NCBI RefSeq assembly: GCF_000003815.2
Contig: NC_049982.1
Location: 4,051,259-4,115,258 of the forward strand
DNA length: 64,000 bases
Origin: Branchiostoma floridae
Lineage: Eukaryota; Chordata; Leptocardii; Amphioxiformes; Branchiostomatidae
Direction of reading: 5' to 3'
This document shows positions 11,523 to 22,535 of the stretch, piece after piece. Numbering within the stretch: the first letter of the stretch is position 1; every line of letters starts with the position of its first letter. The position numbers and the translations under genes were made by a program. The notes beneath the pieces are model-generated. The model saw only the letters and a list, made by a program, of their open reading frames with translations. It did no database searches and was not told where the DNA came from.

Positions 11523-12615
11523 GTCACGTTCTGGGCTCATTCAGCTTCCGGGGCGCCGACTGTACAGAAGAAGGGGCCTGGGAACAAGCATGTACAGGAC
11601 TTGTAACATAATGAGGATAGATGCGACTTTATATATGATATAAAATTGAAGGTTTCTTTTAATTTGGATTGATAAATGAAAATATTGTCGTCAGAGATGC
11701 GACATTGAATGCGGCGTGCCACAACGCATCCTAACCTAAAGTTCATTCCAGGTCATGAAGTTTCAATGTTTATACTCAATGAACAAAAACTGATAGACCT
11801 ATTAAAAAGTCGGTGGTATATATGTATGTATGAAAACAGAGAGGAGGCAAAAGAAAGACATTAGACTGTATGTACGAAAGTTCAGAATGTTTGTGTATAT
11901 GTTCGTGGATGCAGCAGTATTGAAGAAGGCATTACTGTGAAATCTTGAATGTTGCCATTGTAAAGGAAAGTGCACGATTTGACTTGCTTGAGCTTCAGTT
12001 TCATGTCGCACTGCGGTTACTTCCAAAAATTCTTATATGAAATCTTATAACGTTACGACTCTATAGGAAAGAAACTTTCGTTATAAATATGAAGAACTGT
12101 AAAGCATGTACAGCTATATCGAAACGGAAGGTAGAAACTAGCCTTCGATTCGTTGTAAGATTTACCAAACGTTTGTAAATTTTTGTCTATATCAATTTCA
12201 TATACGTATTCGATGATCGAAGGTTGATTTGTTGGTTCCGTGTAATTTGTAAAGAAAGCATTTGTTTTTAATGTAAATATCTAAACTTTTAGTAAAATTA
12301 CATTCGATTTATGCCTTGTATAAACGTGTATATGCGCGATACTAATTTTTCGACGCGAGTAGTGCAATGGTAAAGTCATATTCTATGCGACTGGTTCTTG
12401 TTAATACGAATAATGGCGTCAATTAAGGCGCTTAGATGCGAGAAAAAGTACCCAAAACTGTGCAATGTTGTTACCTATTGATTAATGAAGTACATAGTAC
12501 ATATTTAACTGTGTAACAGAATCCTAACCGCATATGTCGCATTGTGAGTCGCTAATGAGTGTAATACGTGCGAGTGGGAGAGGCAAAAAATAAAGTTTAT
12601 TTTTACATGGTTCAA
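11523..12615 (+). other. 3' UTR of the Ras-like gene
   Basis: About 1.1 kb of AT-rich, non-coding sequence runs from the TAG stop to just past an AATAAA. I see no other gene in it. The end point is estimated as 15-25 bases after the poly(A) signal. Confidence 0.6.
12589..12594 (+). promoter_or_regulatory. poly(A) signal AATAAA
   Basis: AATAAA followed by AGTTTATTTT and, about 25 bases on, a GT-rich stretch (gacgtgtgtgtgttctgatg) typical of a downstream element. It is the best placed signal for ending the Ras-like transcript. Confidence 0.65.
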
Positions 12616-12717
12616 ACAGACGTGTGTGTGTTCTGATGTTTTGTCGTGAAGATTTTGTGATCATGATATTAATAGCCGAGATAGGGTGTTAGAAAGGTTA
12701 GCAATGAAGAAGTGGAT

Positions 12718-12794
12718 TTGTGTGTGTGTCTGTGTGAACGGTGCTGTGTGTGTGAGGGTACTGGTGTATCTGTGCGTGCGTATATGTGTGTCGG

Positions 12795-12825
<31 letters not shown>

Positions 12826-12960
12826 CCTGTTTGTGAATGTGTGCGTGTGTATGTGTGTGTGTGTGTTTGTGTGTATTAGTGGGGGTATCTATGCGCGTGT
12901 GTGTGTGTTTGTGGTGTGAGTGCGTACATGTATGTGTATGCCTGTATGTGCGCGCGCATG
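12718..12960. repeat. (GT)n-rich microsatellite
   Basis: Interrupted gtgtgt/gtgcgt runs just downstream of the Ras-like gene. Any open frame here is repeat-driven. Confidence 0.9.
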
Positions 12961-14001
12961 TGTGTCGTTGAAATGTCTACATACGTAAGCTACTGCAGTA
13001 CACATGTTGAAACTAGAGTTCCGCGACCCCACACCTTCGCCAAGTAATTCTGTTTCATTACAATGCCAAAATATATACAAAGAAGCCTGTGTATCCATCC
13101 GAATAGTCCCCAACACCCGCTGGCATTCCCGGTACATCCCCAAACAAGAACAGACAGGCTAGGCTGCACTGACCGCCCTCGGGCTTCAGAAGTGCCAAAA
13201 TGTCTTCATCAGGATCGCATTGTAAGAATAGATAAAGACATTGGGTAATGTTTAGATCTTAGAAAGTGTAATGTTATATGTGGTAAATCCGACCTAGTGA
13301 TACCGAAAATTATCACACGGTCCGGAACACCTGTATCGAACCTTTTGGCGGGTCAGGTATGACCTAAATGATTAATTCCGACCTGGTGATACATGAATAA
13401 ATACATTTATCATCATCATCATCGGTTGGCTGCTACGTAAGTGGCTGTAAGTTTCTTCCAGTCCAGTTTGTAAGCAGCATACATCCACGTTTTAAATACT
13501 ACGTAAACTATCAAACAGTACTTCTTTTTCATAATATTGTGTGTTTAATGTACCTGTCGTCTTCTGGAGTTATTAGACGTAAAGTATCAGTCACTCATCT
13601 CATCCGTGATTTAGTCCAACTATATAAGGCACGACAAAAGTTCTGGCAACCAGTTTTTCTAGCCTTCTCGTTTTTCTGTTTTCTTACGTTTTCGCTCAGA
13701 CTCTTACTTGTCCATTCTCTGGTAACATCTTTCCATCTTTAAAGTTGCCTAGCCCTCTTTCTTCTAAAGGTTTCTAGCATGGAATTCAAAAAGTACCTGT
13801 GACCATCTCCTAAACGAAGAGTTCGTTAACCTCCTTGTCTGAACCAACTCAGTCTACCCCAAACAAGAACCGACAAGCGAAGCTGTCCTGTGTTGGTTCT
13901 CGCATCTTCAGGAGTGCCAAGTTTCTGTCACGTTCATCTCAGGATTGCAGGTGAGCATCTCCGGTCAGCCTCGTCCAATCGCTGTCCAAACAGCGGGGTG
14001 A
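12961..14001. other. intergenic; two related short segments
   Basis: Similar stretches at about 13135-13215 and 13858-13950 share ccccaaacaagaa, then cttca(g)gagtgcc and atc(t)caggat(t/c)gca. A catcatcatcatc run lies near 13410. No gene. Confidence 0.45.
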
Positions 14002-14120
14002 GGGACGCCAAGAGTAACAACTTCCAGTTGAGCATGTGTCAGTCTGTCACGGGCCAGTGCACGCCACCCCAACTGTGTACAAGATACCTATAGGTTCAAT
14101 GAACGGAGAAGGAATTCTAC
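14002..14120 (+). repeat. local 120-bp repeat, copy 1
   Basis: Contains gttgagcatgtgtcagtctg, then cagtgcacgccaccc, then ggttcaatgaacgg and ggaattctac. Related copies lie at 17071-17190, 17514-17632 and 19510-19602. Confidence 0.7.
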
Positions 14121-15320
14121 TCTTCTTAAAGTTCTTTTTTTGTGACAGAATGCTGCGAAAGAGCAATCGACTTTGCTTGGTCTGTTTTCTGTGTGGCAAT
14201 GTTGGAACTTGAAAACACAAAAAGTTTGCACAAGAAGTTTGCAGCAAAAAGTAAAAATTAAAAATTAAAAAAAACGACCAAAGTCAGAACTAGAAAGGCC
14301 GGTATTTGCTTAGGAGCAAATTCAGCTATTTTCACTCCGCTCTCCCCTTTATGCAAAAATGGACTTTTCCAAAATTGAACTTGAAAAATCCAATGTGAGT
14401 ACTGTACGGTAATAAAACTTTTATTTCTTTATTACAACACGCACACAGCATGCTAATGTTTCACACATTAACAAAGCAAGCACCGTTTTACTTCAAGAAA
14501 AAAAATATTATGTCACAAACGGAAATTTTCTACAGATGCAACACGTTATGCGACCCTAAACGTTGGTATTACGTACCCACAGCAGACAATAGCGTGGTTA
14601 TGATTAAAGTTTTCCTGCTTATTTACACAAGGCAAGGGCAATTACTGCACTTATTCAAGGTTGTCCCAAGCATAACTAATCTTCATACAAGCAGACCTCT
14701 CCAAACAAACTACACTACACTTTTAACTCTTTACCAAGATATGCTTATTAGCCGTTTTTAGCGAAGTGCAATTTAAAAAAATCCAATTGGATATCATGGC
14801 TGCACTGCAATTACATCATCATTACAAATACATATAAATTAATGCACATTGTATTCAGACAAAAAGGATCGCATTCTGTTTTTATGCTTAGAGTTAATCA
14901 GCTAATACATCATATTGATGAACAAAGCTAATTAGCGACTGTATGTTTGCACGGAGTCTGTTTTGCATATCTAAATGTTTTGCATGCTTTTTGTCTGAAA
15001 AAAGGATGCAGCAATTGCAGTTATTATACGTCTGTTATAAACTTAACGTCCCATTTATTTCCCACATAAACTAATCAGTTTATGATTATCTAATTATTCT
15101 GATTAACTGTTTGTAGTACAGTGCATTACTAAATTACACAGCATATACCATGACGTGGTGTCTGAAAAGTCATAAAAACTTATTCATGTCTGTCATGAAA
15201 TACAATGTTTGAACTCATGGTTGGTATAATAATATCTCTAATTGTCACTTAGTTTAATAGTTACAATATTGTCCCAAATAGCCTAATCATACATAAAGCT
15301 GGTGTTTCTGTCCCAGTAAC
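14121..15320. other. AT-rich intergenic stretch, no gene seen
   Basis: Highly AT-rich with several AATAAA/TTTATT strings. No protein similarity recognised in the open frames. Confidence 0.4.
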
Positions 15321-15329
15321 ACTTCTTGT

Positions 15330-15545
15330 ACGTGACTTTGCTATCCTCTCCTTGGTGTCTGTTGATGCCACCTTTGTAGCCAGTTGACTATTGTGTTCTC
15401 TGACAGGCCAGACTTTGTGGAATTAGTTGAGTTCGAGCACCCGACCAATAATGAATTTAGCACTGTCAAATTGACACTTTCTATCAAGGCACAGCCCCAC
15501 CTGTCTGCACAACAGTCCTGTTGGTGTTTCATCTTCCTCCAGTAG
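15330..15545 (-). pseudogene. possible decayed Merlin/ISXO2-like transposase fragment
   Basis: On the minus strand one frame reads CRQVGLCLDRKCQFDSAKF then FIIGRVLELN, and the next frame reads SENTIVNWLQRWHQQ. This order resembles the zinc-ribbon end and helix-turn-helix of ISXO2-like (Merlin) transposases. A frameshift separates the two parts. No DDE core was found, so this is a weak call. Confidence 0.3.
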
Positions 15546-16370
15546 AAAATAGAATAGAATACAATAATTAGTATTTCCTTTGTGTAATGTCATGTACTGC
15601 CACCCAGAGTAAAAGGAAGATCCTTTTTGTTTATTGATTAGAAAAAAAGCCACACCTGATTACATATATTCTTGTACAACCAACCTGAATGGACAATTCA
15701 CAACATAGTGTAACGTTTGTACTAGTAGATTTGCCCTTGAAAATCTGTACTATCATATAACGTTACTATGGAAGAGAACTACTGTACACTTTTCAGCGAT
15801 AATTAGTAGAATCATATCATAATGTTTAATTAGTAGAATTGTAAGATATACTCTGTATTCTTTCTTTTTTCGTTGCAGTTTAAAGTTGGCCATACAAAAT
15901 TGACTGTACTTTTTGTCGTGTCAATAAAGCTTGATGATACAATACTAGTACTGTCTCATCAGTCACTGCAAAGCGCAACAATATTCCATGCATGCGCTCC
16001 CACTTACCGCGGCATTCTGACGCTACGGTATCGCTTATCCAGACACTCTAAACGTGGGTAAATCAAACAAAAACTACACAATAATGACGACAAGTTACCC
16101 AAATTTGTTACTGCGTTTGTGTATTGTTGCCAATTTTAAGATAAACAGTACAATTTTTCACTTACTTTTAACGGACTTCTTCCCGGCGACATATATGTAC
16201 TCCCAGCCGCTAAGTTGAAAAACCCTTCCTCATTGGCTGTACCCGAGCTGACCAATCAGGTCATCGCTTCCGCTAAGTGTCGGGCGCATATTGGTTCCCT
16301 TCTAAATTCAATTAGCCACAATGCACAGCTGCAGGTAAACAGCTTACGTCACGCGCGGAAACGTCCATAA

Positions 16371-16380
16371 CCATATATGG
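16371..16380. promoter_or_regulatory. CArG box (SRF-type site) 1
   Basis: CCATATATGG matches the serum response factor consensus CC(A/T)6GG exactly and is palindromic. Confidence 0.5.
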
Positions 16381-16406
16381 TGCAACGGACGCACGTGCAA
16401 ACGTGA

Positions 16407-16416
16407 CCATATATGG
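16407..16416. promoter_or_regulatory. CArG box (SRF-type site) 2
   Basis: A second perfect CCATATATGG, 36 bases after the first, both within acgt-ccatatatgg-t contexts. Confidence 0.5.
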
Positions 16417-16559
16417 TTACACGCGCGAAACGCGAGCTCGGTGAAAATATGCGTAGATACCCCGCCAAATTGGCTTTTAAATGATTTTGAAGTGACGTTT
16501 GGCCAAAAATAATACCGGGGTCCTTTTAATAAGTATCTCACGCAGTATCATACCTACTT

Positions 16560-16860
16560 TCAAGTCATCTGGACGTAATACCTGGGCACGGGAGACATGA
16601 ATATACAGCCGGGCCAGAAAATGACCTTAAAACATCCCTAAAATCATTGTAAAGGTATCTATCAAAAAAATGAGAAAAACGGGTCTGGGTATTGGCCCAC
16701 TGTACCCTTGTGCCAAATTTCAGGCCATTTGGTTCAGGAACGACGGAGAGGAATCACTTTAAAGGTCGCGACAGGAGAAAGAAAGAAAGAAAGAAAGAAG
16801 AAACAGTATGAAAACAATATTTTCACTCGAAGCGTACCTACGGTACGCGGAGTGAAAATA
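16560..16860. repeat. probable dispersed repeat with (GAAA)n and terminal palindrome
   Basis: Runs from ggcccactgtaccc and gccatttggttcaggaacga to a GAAA tract at 16779-16802 and the palindromic attttcactcgaagcgtacc / ggtacgcggagtgaaaat near 16823-16858. The layout suggests the end of a mobile element; the family is not identified. Confidence 0.4.
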
Positions 16861-16897
16861 ATTAAGTAAATCAAGATCAACATCACAGTAGATCATG

Positions 16898-17058
16898 AAC
16901 GAAGGTGAGAAAGCGTAGGGGAGTGAGAGAGTGAGAGAGAGGGAAGGGATAGGAGGAAATTAGAGAGACGGTAGACAGAAGAGCAGAGAGAGGGGGGAGA
17001 ATGAGAGAGAATGGGAGGTGGAGAGAGAAAGGCAAGGAGGGAGGGGGGAGAGACTGAA
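16898..17058. repeat. GA-rich simple sequence
   Basis: Runs of gagaga/gggaga directly before repeat copy 2. Open frames on the other strand are Ser/Leu/Pro-rich artefacts. Confidence 0.85.
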
Positions 17059-17070
17059 AGAGCGGAGTAA

Positions 17071-17190
17071 GAGACGTCAACAGTAACAACTTCAAGTCGA
17101 GCACGTGTCAGTCTATCACGGGTCAGTGCATACCGCCCTGGCCGTATGCATCACACCTGCGAGTTCAATGAACGGAGGAGGAATTCTACC
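17071..17190 (+). repeat. local 120-bp repeat, copy 2
   Basis: Same layout as copy 1: cagtaacaacttcaagtcga, gtgtcagtctatcacgggtc, gttcaatgaacggaggagga, attctac. Confidence 0.75.
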
Positions 17191-17359
17191 ATTCTTCTTG
17201 GATAACGCACACTCGTCTTTGCTTGGCCTGTTGTCTTTGTGGAAATGTTAGAACTTAATCTAAAACAATCATTGTAGCAAAAATATTTAAAAATCGACCA
17301 ATGTGAGAATAAAGCAAATCAAGATCAAGATCACAAGAAGTGTCAAATCATGAACAAGA

Positions 17360-17510
17360 GAGAGCGTGGGGAGTGAGTGAGTGAGAGAGAGGGAAGTAAT
17401 AGGAGCAAAGAAGGAAAAAGAAGGGAGGCAAAGGAACAGTGAATGGAGAGAGGGAAAGATTGGGAGATGGAGGCGGAGAGAGATTGGGGAGGGGACAGAG
17501 ATTGAAAGAG
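17360..17510. repeat. GA-rich simple sequence
   Basis: Second GA-rich block, again directly before a copy of the 120-bp repeat. Confidence 0.85.
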
Positions 17511-17513
17511 CGG

Positions 17514-17632
17514 CGTAAGAGACTCCAACAGTATACACCCTCCAGTTGAGCATGTGTCAGTCTGTCACGAGTCAGTGCACGCCACCCTGACCATGATACC
17601 CACGGGTTCAATGAACGGGGGGGGGGGGGGGG
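17514..17632 (+). repeat. local 120-bp repeat, copy 3, cut by the gap
   Basis: Matches the other copies up to gggttcaatgaacgg, then becomes a poly-G run that leads into the N gap. The G run may be a sequencing artefact at the gap edge. Confidence 0.7.
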
Positions 17633-18247
17633 NNNNNNNNNNNNNNNNNNNNNNNNNNNNNNNNNNNNNNNNNNNNNNNNNNNNNNNNNNNNNNNNNNNN
17701 NNNNNNNNNNNNNNNNNNNNNNNNNNNNNNNNNNNNNNNNNNNNNNNNNNNNNNNNNNNNNNNNNNNNNNNNNNNNNNNNNNNNNNNNNNNNNNNNNNNN
17801 NNNNNNNNNNNNNNNNNNNNNNNNNNNNNNNNNNNNNNNNNNNNNNNNNNNNNNNNNNNNNNNNNNNNNNNNNNNNNNNNNNNNNNNNNNNNNNNNNNNN
17901 NNNNNNNNNNNNNNNNNNNNNNNNNNNNNNNNNNNNNNNNNNNNNNNNNNNNNNNNNNNNNNNNNNNNNNNNNNNNNNNNNNNNNNNNNNNNNNNNNNNN
18001 NNNNNNNNNNNNNNNNNNNNNNNNNNNNNNNNNNNNNNNNNNNNNNNNNNNNNNNNNNNNNNNNNNNNNNNNNNNNNNNNNNNNNNNNNNNNNNNNNNNN
18101 NNNNNNNNNNNNNNNNNNNNNNNNNNNNNNNNNNNNNNNNNNNNNNNNNNNNNNNNNNNNNNNNNNNNNNNNNNNNNNNNNNNNNNNNNNNNNNNNNNNN
18201 NNNNNNNNNNNNNNNNNNNNNNNNNNNNNNNNNNNNNNNNNNNNNNN
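17633..18247. other. assembly gap (615 N)
   Basis: Unbroken run of N. Open frames that cross it are meaningless. The flanking repeats suggest the gap is repeat-caused. Confidence 0.99.
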
Positions 18248-19289
18248 GTTGCAAAGACGCTCCAGCAAAAAGTACAAATAAAACTAGAGTTCGGGGACCT
18301 CATACCTCCATGAAATATTTATTGCTTTTTTGTGGATGGTATGTATGTTTATAGTCGGTTGTATTTGAGAGTAATGGTTATATAATTTAAATGTTATGGG
18401 AAAGTAGTGGTGTATTTATTTAATGACACAGAGGATGTCCATCTGATTAGTAATTATTAAAATTTGACACTTAATTGTGTAATGTGCGTTTAAGAGGTCG
18501 ACGTCATATGGTAGCGTGGTGTTCCTTAAGCGTGATGTTTGGCATTCAAACTGTCTAAGGTTGTCAGCATTATTGAGGTTCGACTATGTGCCTCAGAGCT
18601 GTGTGGTGGTAGGAAGTTGGGAAACTCAGAAAGAAGAAGGGATGTGGCCAACTTCAGTCAGATGGTGATTTGATTTTCCACCAATATGTCATAACATCAG
18701 CTGTTCACACGGTACAAAAACGAGATGCACACTTTCCTCTGACAGCCCTACACCAACTGTAAGATGAATACTTGGCGCCAACCCCGTCTGCTAAAAAACA
18801 AGTACCATTGGCTACGAAAGAGACAACTAACAACTGTCCCTTATCGTAACAAAATCAGAACATCTGTTTCGCCCATAAAACTTCTGACACCCAACCCAGA
18901 TGAGAGGACCTAATAGCATTTTAATCACCATGTCACTCAAATCAGCAGTACAGTATGTGAGACATCCATACCTGTTAAGCATTATCGTTAAATGTACCTC
19001 AACTTCTTACAATTATACTTACGCTTCACATCTCCATGATATCCTAAGCAGACATAAATAAAACTAATTATCATGTTAAAAAAAAACTTGGGGTTCCCCA
19101 AACAGTTGTCACCTCACCATCTGCTTGCAGCTAAGCCCATTAACAAACACATAAAGCACGATGCCTGTACCAATATATCTCAAATATAGGGGTGATTTCT
19201 GATATTATTACATCAATTATAACGATAGATACGACTCCCAAAATCTCATCGATTCGAGCTTTTATCACACCCCACCAACACAACAAGTA
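18248..19289. other. intergenic, no gene seen
   Basis: AT-rich sequence. The phrase aactagagttcggggacctc near 18283, close to the gap edge, recurs in degraded form near 13010 (actagagttccgcgacccc) and may mark an element boundary. Confidence 0.4.
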
Positions 19290-19391
19290 TGAAACCAATC
19301 CATCTAGCCGTTCTTGAGTAATCATCTACACAGACAGAGACACATAACAGAAAATATAACCTCCATTCCATGACATTTCATGGAGGTAATT
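19290..19391. repeat. dispersed repeat end with cctcca hairpin, copy 2
   Basis: tgaaaccaatccatctagcc, gttcttgag and a final hairpin aacctccattccatgacatttcatggaggt. Partner of 3361-3463. Confidence 0.5.
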
Positions 19392-19509
19392 AGGAATTAA
19401 AAAATCGACCAACGTCAAAATAAAGTAAATCAAGATGGACATTACAATATCAAAGTGTTATACGAGAGAGTGAGAGAGAGAGAGGGGGGAAGAGATAGGA
19501 GGAAAGAAG

Positions 19510-19602
19510 GAGCACGTGTTCGCCTGTCACGGGTCAGTGCACGCCACCCTGACCGTATGCATCACACCTGCGGGTTCAATGAACGGAGCAGGAATTCTAC
19601 TA
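19510..19602 (+). repeat. local 120-bp repeat, copy 4
   Basis: gagcacgtgttcgcctgtca, cagtgcacgccaccctgacc, gttcaatgaacggagcagga. Preceded by a short GA-rich run (19463-19509). Confidence 0.75.
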
Positions 19603-19794
19603 TCTTCCTCTTCGTGGCAGAATGCAGCTTACGCGCAATTTGATGTTATTCGGCTTCTTTTTGACGATGTTGGGTTGACTTGCTCTAGAAAAGCCAATTA
19701 ACGCAAAAAAGTAAGAATTCTACCCATGTCAGAACTATGTAAATCATCATATCAAGATCACAGTAATCGATAAATTATGTACACATAGAGATAA

Positions 19795-20125
19795 AGAGAG
19801 TGAGACAGGGGAGGGAGAGAAGAGGATAGAAATGGAATGTAGGGAGAGAGGGAAGAGAGAGGCATAGATAGGAGAGAGAGGAAGGGAAAGAGAGGAGAGA
19901 GAGGGAAGGAGGGAGAGGGAGAGGGAGAGAGAGGGAGAGGGAGAGAAGGAGAGAGAGGCAGACATAGGGGGCTCGAGGGAGAGAGTGTAAGTGAGAGAGA
20001 GGAAGCTTAAGAGAGCGGAAGAGAGTGGGAGAGACAGAGGGAGAGATAGCTAGTTTTACATCTAGATAGATATATTGATACACAAAGAGAGAGAGAGGGG
20101 GGGGAGAGAGAGAGAAAGACTCAGT
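19795..20125. repeat. GA-rich simple sequence
   Basis: About 330 bases of gagaga/gggaga. The long minus-strand frames here (Ser/Leu/Pro) are artefacts. Confidence 0.9.
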
Positions 20126-20904
20126 GAATAATCTGCAATAGTAAAGAGGAATGCCTTCTTTCTTTCTTCCCGTGTCAAGACGTCGAGTTTCCCCAACCAT
20201 ACCAAGAAAGAGCACCTGATACACGACTGCATACCAACAAGTTTACGAACATGTCAAACATTTCTCGTTATCACTTAGAAATTCGTAACCAAACACTGAC
20301 GTTTTAATTCAGACAACATCCCACAGATGTAGTCCCGACGTTTGTGTGTGTCAGTGCGGGCAATGTTGCCGGAAGTCGGGAAGTCCTGATGAAGGTGACG
20401 GTTTATTGGATGTGACGAAAATCGCGGCGTGTTTACAGTATCATCGTCTTTACCAGCTGGACGTCAGGGTACGGACGTTTCAGTGAATTAAAACTGTCAA
20501 GAACAAATCTCGATAATTGCCAGAAACAACGCACGGTTTCTGAGTAGATGAGCATGCTAATGAGTAACATCAATTCAGAGTCATAATTCCACAAAACCAC
20601 CTGATTAAGAAAATACAGTGAATCTAAAGAAATCTTCAGGATGTGCACACGTAAGACATTTCGTTGTTCAAGGCAATGTGAGAAAACCGTGATGGTGGAA
20701 TTGCAAGAGTTAAGGCTATAATATGCCACTTGAAACCATTTTGGAGAAGTAGTGTAAGTTTTGTAGATTTTCATTAATGTATACTTCAATTCAGCGTCTA
20801 ATACCGAAGAATCAAACACAAGGAAAGCAAATATTTCTAGCTCAACTATTCGCTCACTGACAAAAATAAAACAATCCATCTGACATGACAAAAGTCACAT
20901 GTAA
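20126..20904. other. intergenic, no supported gene
   Basis: A 152-codon minus-strand frame (20433-20891) is AT-rich, rich in Leu/Ser/Val/Phe, and matches nothing I know; I do not call it. Confidence 0.4.
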
Positions 20905-21090
20905 AAGAAAAGGTGGGATCTTTTGTCTTTCACTGTCTCTGAAAAAGAAGTCGAACCCAATAACCCAGATGATCTAGAGTTAGCTTTTAGACTAGAGTAG
21001 ACACCTGCTGTATTGTTTTCACACTGTTTGTGCCATTCCGACCGTGTTACCTGCAATTAGCCCACGGGCAGGAATTTGAAATAAATGTTA
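20905..21090 (+). mobile_element. CR1/L2-like LINE 3' end fragment
   Basis: aaaaagaagtcgaacccaat, gttagcttttaga, cctgcaattagcccacgggc. The reverse of this phrase (gcccgagggctaattgcagg, ggtttgacttcttct) follows a CCHC-like LINE domain at 58950-59350, which ties it to that LINE family's 3' end. Confidence 0.55.
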
Positions 21091-21189
21091 TCATTGAACA
21101 AACCTACAGCAGTTACATAACAAATACCATCGCTACATGTGCCCATTTTGATGACAGGATCGTTTAGTCCAAATTGAGCGTGTCACACT

Positions 21190-21835
21190 TCCGGTGTCAC
21201 TGTGTCAGGTTTACGTTCTTGTTGGCGTCATGACATAGATGCAGCAATTGAAGCCGTTGATATGGTCCTAATGATGCCTCGCCCTCACCTATATATTTCC
21301 GTTAACCTTATCAACAACTTTGAACAATGCCACTGTGGCAGGTTTAAGTTCTTGTTGACATAAATGTAGTAAAATTAGACGTTGATATGACCCTGAAGAT
21401 GCCTCGCCCTCGCCCGTATATTTCCGCTAACCTTATCAACAACTATGAACAATGCCACTATGGTAGGTTTAGGTTCAGTACGTTCAGTATGCAGTAACAT
21501 TAGCCGTGGATATGATCCTGATGATTTCTTACCCTCGCCCACCGTATATTTCCGCTAATCTTATCAACAACGTTAACTCAGAACAATGCAACTGTGGCAG
21601 GTTTACGTTCTTGTTGACATAAAGACAGTAACAGAAGTCGTGAATATGATCCCAACAAATGATGCCTCGCCCATTTATATCCGATAATCTTATCAACAAC
21701 TATGAACAATGCCACTGTGGCAGGTTTACATTCTTGTTGACATAGATGCATGAAACAGAAGTTGTGCATATGATCCCGATGATTATGCCTCACCCATACA
21801 TCTCCTTTAATCTTATCAACAACTATGAACAACGT
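21190..21835. repeat. tandem array, about 128-bp unit, five copies
   Basis: The phrase ccactgtggcaggttta with variants recurs near 21198, 21330, 21455, 21589 and 21712. Each unit also has atgatgcctcgccc and cttatcaacaac. Units are diverged, so the array is old. Confidence 0.8.
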
Positions 21836-22014
21836 AACATCTTCATCTGGTGTTGATTGAACTTTGTTACTTTGATGGATTCTCGGAACCCGTCCTTTTC
21901 ACGAATAACTACGGCGGAGGATGTCTGGATTTTTTGCCAGCGGCGATGTTGGGTGCATCCTCTTGCCTCTTGTCTAAAACACACTCGTCTCTCGGTATTA
22001 ATATTGGAAGGCGG

Positions 22015-22195
22015 GGCCCATTCTTCTTCCACCACCAAGCCAGGTACCCATTTTTACACCTGGGGGAGTGATGAGGAAAGTTTGTTAAGTGCGTTTTCCA
22101 AGGGAACGACGTCTAGGGCATGAGGGGAATCGAACCCGGGACCTCCTGGTTCTGAGCCCAACGCTTTACCAGCTAAGCCACTCCCATAACCAACT
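22015..22195 (-). mobile_element. tRNA-derived SINE
   Basis: On the minus strand: tggcttagctggtaaagcg (A box) and ggttcgattcc (B box), then cccttggaaaacgcacttaa and acctggcttggtg. The layout is that of a tRNA-headed SINE, not a tRNA gene, because the cloverleaf is not complete. Confidence 0.75.
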
Positions 22196-22289
22196 GATTA
22201 CACTGACGTTTTCAAGGAGGCACGAATGATGAAACAAATAGGACATATATATAAGAAAACTTTCCTCCTAAAATCACAGAACCCACACA

Positions 22290-22535
22290 TTATAGAATAG
22301 GTGGGATCCTTCGTCTTCCGCTGTCACAGGAAAAGAAGTCGAACCCAACAAGTTACAGTTTAGAGTTAGCTTTTAGATTGGAGCAGACACATTCTATACT
22401 GCTACGTATTAGTCAGTGGTAAAGACTGATCTTACTACATATTCTATACTGTTCTATCTTATTTGCTTGTTTGTCTCCTTGTTTAATACGTACCTACAAT
22501 CAGCCCTCGGGCAAAATCTGCAATAAACTATCATA
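22290..22535 (+). mobile_element. CR1/L2-like LINE 3' end fragment
   Basis: ggaaaagaagtcgaacccaa, gttagcttttaga and caatcagccctcgggcaaaa match the copy at 20905-21090. Confidence 0.55.

Larger units (their letters stand above)
16180..16450. promoter_or_regulatory. promoter-like island: CCAAT boxes, CRE-like site, two CArG boxes
   Basis: Seen: attgg (about 16233), ccaat (about 16251) and attgg (about 16291), i.e. three CCAAT boxes in either orientation; ttacgtcacg (CRE-like) near 16345; two perfect CCATATATGG sites; and clustered CpGs (gcgcgg, cacgcg, cgcgaaacgcg). No coding exon that could be its target is visible nearby. Confidence 0.4.

Noticed and set aside
11101-11643. 180-codon plus-strand frame overlapping the last Ras-like exon
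   Set aside because: It is the wrong frame over the exon and has no acceptor; the frame ending at 11522 joins in phase to the GTPase.
12686-12919. Cys/Val-rich open frame
   Set aside because: GT microsatellite translation.
17348-18354. Open frames of 229-309 codons
   Set aside because: They run through the 615-base N gap.
19775-20224. Ser/Leu/Pro-rich open frame of 149 codons
   Set aside because: GA-rich simple sequence read on the other strand.
20433-20891. 152-codon minus-strand frame
   Set aside because: AT-rich, no domain, no splice or promoter context; kept only as a remark.
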